NCBI GenBank assembly: GCA_937958185.1
Contig: CALFFN010000013.1
Span: 1-64,000, forward strand
Source: an uncultured Neglectibacter sp.
Lineage (GTDB): Bacteria; Bacillota; Clostridia; Oscillospirales; Acutalibacteraceae
Length of the DNA stretch: 64,000 nucleotides
Direction of reading: 5' to 3'
Every line of letters starts with the position of its first letter. Position 1 is the stretch's first letter. The notes below the pieces were generated by a model, which saw only the letters and a list, made by a program, of their open reading frames with translations, did no database searches and was not told where the DNA came from. The translations under genes were made by a program, and so were the position numbers. Positions 57,118 through 64,000 of this stretch are shown one piece after another.

Positions 57118-59560
57118 GTTCCCTTTTGCCAGGATCGCGGTGGAAAATACCGTCTACCGCTTTGACAGGCTCTTTACCTATGCCATTCCTGAGCAGCTCC
57201 GCGGGCGCGTCGTCCCGGGTATCCGGGTGACCGTGCCCTTCGGCGCGGGAAACCGGGAACGGATAGGCGTGGTGTTTTCTTTGGAAGAAACCGCCGGGCA
57301 GGAAGTGAAAGAGATCCGCGCTGTGCCGGACAAAGAGCCGGTTCTGTCCGCCGAAATGCTGGAGCTTGCCCTTTGGATGAAAGAGCGGTACTACTGCACT
57401 TTTTTTGAAGCGGTAAAGCTGATGATCCCTGCCGGGCTGCAGTTCCGGCTGAAAGACAGCTTCGTGCTTTCTCCAGATTTCAAGGATTTCGACCGGGAAG
57501 AATATACGCCTGTCCAGTGGCAGTTGATCCTGCTCCTGCGGGAAGCGGGAAAATCTGTTCCCGCGGAGACGATTTCTTCCAGGCTGGGTATCACGGCGGA
57601 TTCCCCGGATTTTGCCACTTTGCTGGAGCGCGGCATCGTCTGCAAGGTCAATGTTGCCGCAAGCAGGATCAAGGACGCCGTTTCCAAGATGGTGCGTCCC
57701 ATCCTTGATTACAGCGGAAAGCTCACCCCGCGCCAGAAAGACGTGTACCAGGTCTTGCTGGACGTGGGCGAAGCTTCTGAAAAAGAGCTGTGCTACTTTA
57801 CCGGCGCTTCCTCCTCTGTGGTCAAAGCGCTGACAGAAAAGGGAGCGGCTGAAGTTTTTGAATATGAAGTGTACCGCCGCCCTGAATCCTTCGGCGAACA
57901 GCCGGAGCAGCCGGAACAAATCAAGCTCTCTGCTTCCCAGCAAACGGTCTTTGACGGTTTACTGCGGGACTATCACGAGAAATCAGCCAATCGCTGCGCG
58001 CTGCTGTATGGCGTGACCGGCAGCGGGAAAACCTCGGTTTTTATGAAGCTGATCCAGACGGTACGGCAGGAGGGAAAAGGCGTCATCGTCATGGTGCCGG
58101 AAATTTCCCTGACCGGGCAGGCTATCCAACGGTTCCAGCGCATTTTCGGGGACGGCGTCGCTGTGTTCCACAGCGGGCTTTCTCTGGGAGAGCGCATGGA
58201 CGAATGGAAGCGGGTCAGGCGGGGAGAAGCCTCCATTGTAGTTGGGACCCGTTCCGCAGTATTCGCGCCGGTGCAGCAGCTTGGGCTTATTGTGATCGAC
58301 GAGGAGCAGGAGCACACCTATAAATCGGAATCCAGCCCGCGGTACGACGCGCGAGAGGTCGCACGGTATCGCTGCTGGAAGAACAACGCGTTTTGCCTGC
58401 TCTCTTCGGCAACGCCGTCGGTGGAGTCCTGCCGTATGGCAAAGGAGGGCAGGTACGGCTTTTACAAGCTTACCAGCCGTTTTGGAAAAGCGGAAATGCC
58501 GAAGGTAGAGCTGATTGACATGAATTTTGACAGTCTTCCCGGAGACGCGTATGCCATTGGCAACCGTCTGGCGGAAGCCTTGGTAGATAATTTCCAAAAA
58601 AAGAAGCAGTCCATTATTTTGTTGAACCGCCGTGGGTATCACACCTTTGCTTCCTGCACCGCCTGCCATGAGGTGGTCAGCTGCCCGAATTGCAGCATTT
58701 CCCTGACCTACCACAGCGCGAACCATAGATTGGTGTGCCACTATTGCGGCTATTCTGTCCCTTATTCCGTAAAATGCCCTTCCTGCGGCGGAGATACGGT
58801 CAGCTTTCGCGGGCTGGGGACGCAGCGGGCGGAGGAGCAGTTACAGGAGCTGCTGCCGGAGGCGAAGATACTGCGAATTGACACCGATTCTGTCGCAGCC
58901 CGTTTTTCTCTGGAAAAGAAGCTGGAACAATTTGCCAGAGGGGATTACGATGTGATGGTGGGCACGCAGATGGTGGCAAAGGGACTGGATTTTGAGAATG
59001 TTACCCTGGTAGGCGTACTTTCCGCCGACCAATCTCTATACAGCGATGATTTCCGCAGTAACGAGCGCACTTTTGATCTGCTCACTCAGGTAGTGGGCAG
59101 GGCGGGACGCGGCAAATATCCGGGTTCTGCCATTATTCAGACCTTTTCGCCGGAAAATCCTGTGCTGCATTTTGCGATGGAACAGGACTATTTCGGCTTT
59201 TACGAACAGGAGATCGCCTTTCGCCAGGCTCTGTTATATCCGCCTTTTGTAGACCTGCTGATCGTGGGCTTTGTAGGGGCGCAGGAAAGCCTTGTCAAAG
59301 AGGCGGCGGAAGCATTCCTGAAAATGACGGGAGAGCTTGCCGCCAGCGAGTATGGGGAACTGCCCCTGCGGGTGCTGCGACCTTCTCCGGCGGCGGTAGC
59401 CCGAATGGGCGGCAAGTACCGCTACAAGCTGATCATCAAGTGCCGGAATAACCGGCGGTTCCGTCAGATGGCTGGGCGGCTGCTGGCAGCCTTTGGCGAG
59501 TTGCGTGAATTTCAACAGGTGACGGCATATGCCGACGCCAACCCATACCATATTATGTGA
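57110..59560 (+). CDS. priA: Primosomal protein N' (PriA helicase)
   Basis: An 816-residue replication-restart helicase. The N-terminal 3'-binding domain (1-110) is followed by a winged helix and helicase lobes with Walker A YGVTGSGKTSVF and DEEQEHTYK. A zinc-binding cluster lies between lobes (CTACHEVVSCPNCS, CHYCGY, CPSCGG), eight cysteines in all. Start ATG 57110 overlaps the rpoZ end; a TTG six bases earlier is less likely. Confidence 0.96.
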   Translation: MNEFPFARIAVENTVYRFDRLFTYAIPEQLRGRVVPGIRVTVPFGAGNRERIGVVFSLEETAGQEVKEIRAVPDKEPVLSAEMLELALWMKERYYCTFFEAVKLMIPAGLQFRLKDSFVLSPDFKDFDREEYTPVQWQLILLLREAGKSVPAETISSRLGITADSPDFATLLERGIVCKVNVAASRIKDAVSKMVRPILDYSGKLTPRQKDVYQVLLDVGEASEKELCYFTGASSSVVKALTEKGAAEVFEYEVYRRPESFGEQPEQPEQIKLSASQQTVFDGLLRDYHEKSANRCALLYGVTGSGKTSVFMKLIQTVRQEGKGVIVMVPEISLTGQAIQRFQRIFGDGVAVFHSGLSLGERMDEWKRVRRGEASIVVGTRSAVFAPVQQLGLIVIDEEQEHTYKSESSPRYDAREVARYRCWKNNAFCLLSSATPSVESCRMAKEGRYGFYKLTSRFGKAEMPKVELIDMNFDSLPGDAYAIGNRLAEALVDNFQKKKQSIILLNRRGYHTFASCTACHEVVSCPNCSISLTYHSANHRLVCHYCGYSVPYSVKCPSCGGDTVSFRGLGTQRAEEQLQELLPEAKILRIDTDSVAARFSLEKKLEQFARGDYDVMVGTQMVAKGLDFENVTLVGVLSADQSLYSDDFRSNERTFDLLTQVVGRAGRGKYPGSAIIQTFSPENPVLHFAMEQDYFGFYEQEIAFRQALLYPPFVDLLIVGFVGAQESLVKEAAEAFLKMTGELAASEYGELPLRVLRPSPAAVARMGGKYRYKLIIKCRNNRRFRQMAGRLLAAFGELREFQQVTAYADANPYHIM

Positions 59561-59588
59561 AAGGAATCAGAGAAAGGAGCGTGTCAAT

Positions 59589-60080
59589 ATGGCGATCCGC
59601 AATATTGTACAGTTTGGAGACAGCGTGCTGGAAAAGGAATGCCGCAAGGTGGAAAATTTTGACGACAGGCTGCACCAGCTTTTGGACGATATGAAGGAAA
59701 CGCTGGCAGACGCCAACGGCGCGGGGCTTGCCGCGCCGCAGGTAGGCGTACTGCGGGCAGTGTGCGTGGTAGATGTGGGAGAAGGTCCCATTGAGCTGGT
59801 AAACCCGGAGATCATCAAGACCTCCGGCGAACAGACGGGTGAGGAGGGCTGCCTTTCCTATCCCGATCATTGGGGCATTGTGACCCGCCCTATGAAGGTC
59901 ACGGTCAAGGCGCAGGACAGAAACGGGAAATGGTTCCAGGTGACGGGGGAAGAGCTGTGCGCCAGAGCCTTTTGCCATGAGATAGATCATCTTCATGGCA
60001 TTCTGTTCCGCTCCCATGCCACCCGCATGATGACTACCGCGGAACTGGAGGCAGAGCGCGCCGCCGCAAAGGAGGAGTAA
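59589..60080 (+). CDS. def: Peptide deformylase
   Basis: A 163-residue metalloenzyme removing N-formyl groups. The three motifs are GAGLAAPQVG, EEGCLSYP and CHEIDHLHG. The start at 59589 follows AAAGGAG; the longer frame overlaps priA. Together with fmt 4 bases on, it forms the formylation-deformylation pair. Confidence 0.97.
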   Translation: MAIRNIVQFGDSVLEKECRKVENFDDRLHQLLDDMKETLADANGAGLAAPQVGVLRAVCVVDVGEGPIELVNPEIIKTSGEQTGEEGCLSYPDHWGIVTRPMKVTVKAQDRNGKWFQVTGEELCARAFCHEIDHLHGILFRSHATRMMTTAELEAERAAAKEE

Positions 60081-60083
60081 GCC

Positions 60084-61004
60084 TTGCGGGTAATTTTTAT
60101 GGGAACGCCCGATTTTGCCGTTCCGTCCCTGGAAAAGCTGCTGGAGCGCGGCGACGACGTCTGCGCCGTTTTTACTCAGCCGGACAAGCCCAAGGGCAGG
60201 GGGCATAAATTGCAGGCGCCGCCGGTGAAAGAACTGGCGCTTGCGCACAATATTCCCGTGTACCAGCCGGACACGCTGCGTTCAGAGGATATCCAGGCGA
60301 AGATCAAAGCCCTTGCGCCGGAAGCTATCATTGTGGCGGCATATGGAAAGCTGCTGCCCAAGGCTGTGCTGGATACGCCGAAATTTGGCTGCATCAATGT
60401 GCATGGTTCGCTGCTGCCTAAATACCGGGGAGCGGCTCCCATTCAGTGGGCTGTGATCCATGGGGAAAAAACCGTGGGCGTCACCACTATGTACATGGGA
60501 GAGGGCATGGATACCGGGGATATGCTCCTGAAGGCGGAAACTCCTCTTGGGGAAGAAGAAACCGCCGGGGAGCTGTTTGACCGATTGAAGCTTTTGGGCG
60601 CCGACCTGCTGGGGCAAACGCTGGACAAGCTGGAACGAGGCGTTTTGGAGCGGGTTCCCCAAAATGAGGAAGAAGCCACGAAAGCCCCCATGCTGACTAA
60701 GGAACTGTCTCAAATCGACTGGACCCGCCCGGCGCAGGAAATCCATGATTTGATCCGAGGGCTGAACCCGTGGCCTGGTGCCTGCGCAACGCTTGACGGC
60801 AAACGGCTGAAGCTGCTGGCTTCCCGGGTGCGGGAGACAGCGGGAAAGCCCGGCGCAGTGGTCTCCACGGCAGAGGGAATGCTTATATTCTGTGGGGACG
60901 GCTCCTTGCTTCTGACAGAGATTCAAACGGAAAACGGAAAACGCATGAGCGGAAAAGATTATCTTTTGGGGCACCCCTTGCAAAAAGACGCTCATCTGGA
61001 CTGA
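60084..61004 (+). CDS. fmt: Methionyl-tRNA formyltransferase
   Basis: A 306-residue enzyme. The catalytic domain has MGTPDFAVPSLEKL, then INVHGSLLPKYRGAAPIQWA with the active HGSLLP, and GMDTGDMLL. The C-terminal OB-like domain starts near 205. TTG start at 60084 after AAGGAGGAG. Confidence 0.96.
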   Translation: MRVIFMGTPDFAVPSLEKLLERGDDVCAVFTQPDKPKGRGHKLQAPPVKELALAHNIPVYQPDTLRSEDIQAKIKALAPEAIIVAAYGKLLPKAVLDTPKFGCINVHGSLLPKYRGAAPIQWAVIHGEKTVGVTTMYMGEGMDTGDMLLKAETPLGEEETAGELFDRLKLLGADLLGQTLDKLERGVLERVPQNEEEATKAPMLTKELSQIDWTRPAQEIHDLIRGLNPWPGACATLDGKRLKLLASRVRETAGKPGAVVSTAEGMLIFCGDGSLLLTEIQTENGKRMSGKDYLLGHPLQKDAHLD

Positions 61005-61022
61005 AGACAATAGGAAAACAAT

Positions 61023-62351
61023 ATGAAACAAACAGCCCGCAGCGTAGCGCTGGACGCGCTGCTCTCCATGGAAAACAATGAGGGATACTCCAACCTCGTC
61101 ATAGATCAGGCGCTGCGCTCTGCCAATTTGGACAGACGGGACGCCGCGTTGGCGTCCACCATTTTTTACGGCGTGTTGGAACGCAAGCTGACGCTGGACT
61201 ACTATATCAAAAGCTGCCTGAAGGACCCGAAAAAGAAGCTGGACAAAACGGTTCGTATGGCGCTGCGCTGTGGAGCATATCAAATTTTTTATCTGGACCG
61301 CATTCCCGATTCCGCCGCCGTCAATGAGACGGTAAATTCCGTCAAGGCAAGGGGAAAGGGAAGCCTTTCCGGCTTTGCAAACGGTGTGCTGCGCGGTCTG
61401 CTTCGCCGGAAAGAAGAATTGCGATTGCCCGATGGCGACGATCCCCGTTCTTTGAGCCTGCGGTACTCCATTCCCCAGGAGCTGATCCTGCTTTGGCAGC
61501 GTTCCTATGGGCAAGAGCTTACATTACAGCTTTTGGAAGCATTTCAGAAAAAATCAGAACTGTACCTTCGGGTAAACAATTTGAAAACCACCGCAGAAAA
61601 GCTGAAAGAATCTCTGGCGGAGAAAGAAATCGTTTTGGAGGAGCTGACCTTTCCAACCGGCGGCGCTTTGGCGCAGGGTTGCGGTTCCCCGGCGTCGCTG
61701 CCGCAGTTTGCAGAGGGGCTGTTCCATGTGCAGGACCTTTCGGCGCAGCTGATTTGCGAGATCGTAAACCCTCAACCGGGGGAAAATATTTGCGATTGCT
61801 GCGCGGCTCCGGGCGGCAAAAGCTTCACACTGGCAGAGAAAATGAAAGCAACGGGCACTGTGACCGCCTTAGACATTTATCCCAACAGGGTCAAGCTGAT
61901 TTCCGAGGGCGCGACACGGCTGGGGCTTCCCAATATCATCACAAAAACAGCGGACGCCGCAAAACCGCTTTCCGGGCTGCCGCAAATGGACAAGGTGCTG
62001 TGCGACGTGCCCTGCTCCGGCTTTGGCGTTATCCGCAGGAAGCCGGAAATACGATATAAGAGCCTTGCCTCTGTTTCAGAGCTGCCGCAGCTTCAATATG
62101 ATATTCTGCGAAACGCAGCTGGTCTTCTGAAGCCCGGCGGTGTGCTGGTATATTCGACCTGTACGCTGAATCCCGCTGAAAACGGGGAAGTGGCACAGCG
62201 CTTTTTAAGAGAAAATCCGGGCTTTTCGCCCTTCATCATAGAGCTGCCGGGAATCCGGCGCAGCATTTCCGAGCCGGAGAACCAATTGACCATGATGCCC
62301 TTTGCCGGGGCTTCCGACGGTTTCTTTGCAGCATCATTTTTGAAAAATTAG
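61023..62351 (+). CDS. rsmB: 16S rRNA (cytosine-967-C5) methyltransferase
   Basis: A 442-residue protein with N-terminal NusB-like RNA-binding domain (1-130) and a SAM-dependent core. CCAAPGGKSF binds SAM, DVPCSGFGVIRRKPE holds the PC catalytic loop and YSTCTLNPAENGE the second catalytic Cys. Both catalytic cysteines are present. Confidence 0.95.
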   Translation: MKQTARSVALDALLSMENNEGYSNLVIDQALRSANLDRRDAALASTIFYGVLERKLTLDYYIKSCLKDPKKKLDKTVRMALRCGAYQIFYLDRIPDSAAVNETVNSVKARGKGSLSGFANGVLRGLLRRKEELRLPDGDDPRSLSLRYSIPQELILLWQRSYGQELTLQLLEAFQKKSELYLRVNNLKTTAEKLKESLAEKEIVLEELTFPTGGALAQGCGSPASLPQFAEGLFHVQDLSAQLICEIVNPQPGENICDCCAAPGGKSFTLAEKMKATGTVTALDIYPNRVKLISEGATRLGLPNIITKTADAAKPLSGLPQMDKVLCDVPCSGFGVIRRKPEIRYKSLASVSELPQLQYDILRNAAGLLKPGGVLVYSTCTLNPAENGEVAQRFLRENPGFSPFIIELPGIRRSISEPENQLTMMPFAGASDGFFAASFLKN

Positions 62352-62361
62352 ACAACGACCT

Positions 62362-63423
62362 ATGGGAGACAGTTTTTTGGAAAAAATAGATATCAAATCC
62401 TTTACTTTGCCAGAGCTGACGGAAGCTCTGCAAAAGGAGGGGCTGCCCAAATACCGGGCAGCGCAGGTGTACCGCTGGCTGCACCGGGGCGTCACCGGCT
62501 TTTCCCAAATGTCCGACCTGTCAAAGGAACTTCGGGAGCGGCTTTCACAGGAATATGAGATCAGATGGGCAGCGGTGGAGTTGAAACGCGAATCAAAAGA
62601 TGGTACAATAAAATATCTTTTCCGCTTAAACGATGGGGAATATGTAGAATCTGTGCTGATGAGCTACCACCACGGATATTCCATTTGCATTTCTACCCAG
62701 GTTGGGTGTAAAATGGGGTGTAGCTTTTGCGCCACAGGGCAGCAGGGCTTTACCCGGAACCTGACGGCTTCGGAAATCCTGTCTCAGGTACAGGCGGCTT
62801 CTTTAGACACGGGGGTACGCATTTCCAATATCGTGCTGATGGGTATGGGCGAGCCTTTGGACAATTACGAAAACGTCCTGCGGTTCCTGGAGCTTGTTTC
62901 TTCCCCTGAGGGCATGAACATTGGAATGCGGCATATTTCTCTTTCTACCTGCGGGCTTGTGGATAAGATATACGATCTGGCAGACCGAAAATTGCAGCTC
63001 ACCCTGTCTGTTTCACTTCACGCGCCAAACGATGAGATACGAAACAGGACCATGCCGGTGAACCGCCGCTGGAACGTGGAGGAGCTTCTGAAAGCCTGTA
63101 GGTATTATTCTGATACCACCGGGCGCAGAATATCTTTTGAGTATGCCATGATACGCGGGATAAACGATTCAGATAAGTGCGCAAATGAACTGGCAGCCCG
63201 GCTGCGGGGAATTTTGGCCCATGTCAATTTGATCCCTGTCAACGATGTGACAGGGACGGGATATCAAAAAAGCAATATGGATCGTCAAAAACGATTTGTT
63301 TCTATTTTGGAGTCCAGAGGGATCACTGCCACAGTAAGGCGGACTCTGGGGTCAGATATCGAGGCTTCCTGCGGGCAGCTGAGAGGTCAACGCGAAGGAG
63401 GGAACGGATCATATGAAAGTTGA
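62362..63423 (+). CDS. rlmN: 23S rRNA (adenine-2503-C2) methyltransferase
   Basis: A 353-residue radical-SAM enzyme. The cluster motif is CKMGCSFCATGQQGF (CxxxCxxC). LMGMGEPLDNYENV and RHISLSTCGLV are conserved. The catalytic Cys is near the C-terminus in RRTLGSDIEASCGQLRG. Cfr-type alternatives are excluded by this standard RlmN context. prpC overlaps by 11 bases. Confidence 0.96.
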   Translation: MGDSFLEKIDIKSFTLPELTEALQKEGLPKYRAAQVYRWLHRGVTGFSQMSDLSKELRERLSQEYEIRWAAVELKRESKDGTIKYLFRLNDGEYVESVLMSYHHGYSICISTQVGCKMGCSFCATGQQGFTRNLTASEILSQVQAASLDTGVRISNIVLMGMGEPLDNYENVLRFLELVSSPEGMNIGMRHISLSTCGLVDKIYDLADRKLQLTLSVSLHAPNDEIRNRTMPVNRRWNVEELLKACRYYSDTTGRRISFEYAMIRGINDSDKCANELAARLRGILAHVNLIPVNDVTGTGYQKSNMDRQKRFVSILESRGITATVRRTLGSDIEASCGQLRGQREGGNGSYES

Positions 63424-64000
63424 TTACAGTACGGACGTTGGAGCGGTTCGGGAATCCAATCAGGATTCCTGCGAATGCGGCTTGTTTTCGCAGGACAGCG
63501 CTTGGGTCATTGTATGCGACGGCATGGGCGGCGCCAATGGCGGCAATGTTGCCAGTGCTGTGGCGGCACAGGAGATCAAGTCTTTCCTCACTGCCGGGTT
63601 CGATGAAAACATGAGCCGGGAAAATATCAGGTCTTTGCTGCTGAACGCCGTCAGCCGTGCAAACGACGCGGTATATTCCATGTCCCTGGAGCGGGAAGAC
63701 CTGCGGGGCATGGGCACTACAGCGGTGGTCCTTGTTGCCACAAAGGGAACGCTTCATGTGGCGCACGTGGGCGACAGCCGCGCATACCTGAAAAATCAGG
63801 ACGGGCTGGAGCAGATCACCATGGACCACTCCTATGTGCAGGATTTGGTGAATATCGGGCAGATCACCCCGGAAGAAGCCAGGGTACACCCACAGCGCAA
63901 CATTATCACGAGAGCGCTGGGTGCCCACGAGGTGGTGCGGTGCGATTATTCCTGTTTTGATTTTGCTCCCGGCGATGTGACGCTGGCGTGTTCCGACGGG
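63413..64000 (+). CDS. prpC: PP2C-type serine/threonine phosphatase, partial (runs off window)
   Basis: The first 196 codons of a PP2C phosphatase, truncated by the window end. VDYSTDVGAVRESNQDS opens it, CDGMGGANGGNVAS and VAHVGDSRAYL hold the metal-binding aspartates, and the frame reaches ACSDG at 64000. ATG 63413 follows AAGGAGGG and overlaps rlmN. It normally pairs with a PASTA kinase (prkC) just downstream, which would lie outside the window. Confidence 0.93.
   Translation, partial: MKVDYSTDVGAVRESNQDSCECGLFSQDSAWVIVCDGMGGANGGNVASAVAAQEIKSFLTAGFDENMSRENIRSLLLNAVSRANDAVYSMSLEREDLRGMGTTAVVLVATKGTLHVAHVGDSRAYLKNQDGLEQITMDHSYVQDLVNIGQITPEEARVHPQRNIITRALGAHEVVRCDYSCFDFAPGDVTLACSDG

Overview
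The window is chromosomal DNA of a low-to-mid-GC, spore-forming Firmicute. The complete eight-gene spoIIIA operon, ytfJ, a DacF-like carboxypeptidase, ScpAB, FtsEX with an M23 hydrolase, and the yicC-remA-gmk-rpoZ-priA-def-fmt-rsmB-rlmN-prpC block all point to the class Clostridia. GC-rich codon use and several gut-associated families (URO-D/corrinoid methyltransferases, a vanG-type island, FNT and MATE transporters) suggest the Oscillospiraceae/Ruminococcaceae. This placement is inferred from gene content only; no rRNA gene is present.

Layout. 1-6.0 kb: an AraC regulator diverges from a five-gene corrinoid methyltransferase operon (URO-D methyltransferase, corrinoid protein, second URO-D methyltransferase, DUF2284, ferredoxin-type reductive activase). 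6.2-12.4 kb: a MerR-RDD membrane regulator, nucleoside hydrolase, MATE transporter, phosphopantetheinyl transferase, DUF4830 protein and RsuA. 12.5-20.4 kb: an orphan MsmK/UgpC-type sugar ABC ATPase, a PucR-type regulator, ftsE-ftsX-M23 hydrolase, greA and lysS. 20.4-24.04 kb: a lower-GC island that looks like a decayed vanG-type operon, with the order broken vanU, intact vanR-vanS-vanY, then a frameshifted and truncated vanW. It carries no ligase, racemase or D,D-dipeptidase gene. 24.1-34 kb: a methyltransferase, an ATPase, and an apparent operon FNT transporter - membrane protein - cimA - leuC - three unrelated small genes - leuD, then a sugar isomerase/epimerase. 34-39.5 kb: XRE regulator, FAD/Rieske oxidoreductase, a GC-rich non-coding segment with nested inverted repeats beside tRNA-Leu(UAA), glucokinase, aldose epimerase and Nudix hydrolase. 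39.5-44.3 kb: spoIIIAA-AH. 44.4-49 kb: nusB-xseA-xseB-ispA-rluA family-phospholipase-C-like. 49.1-55 kb: rpmB (reverse), M50 protease, scpA-scpB-DUF2953-ytfJ-dacF-rluB-GNAT. 55.1-64 kb: yicC through prpC, which runs off the right edge.

How it works together. Most of the window is core metabolism and cell-cycle machinery packed in tight operons with 1-20 base overlaps. The accessory content is concentrated in the demethylation operon on the left and the van remnant. In the van island the regulatory pair and the D,D-carboxypeptidase are intact while both flanking van genes are broken, so a glycopeptide-sensing circuit may now drive only peptidoglycan trimming. Several promoters with recognisable dyads (MerR, PucR, ftsE, van) and a possible attenuator before nusB can be read directly from the sequence. 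No CRISPR array, complete insertion sequence, rRNA operon or replication origin was seen.
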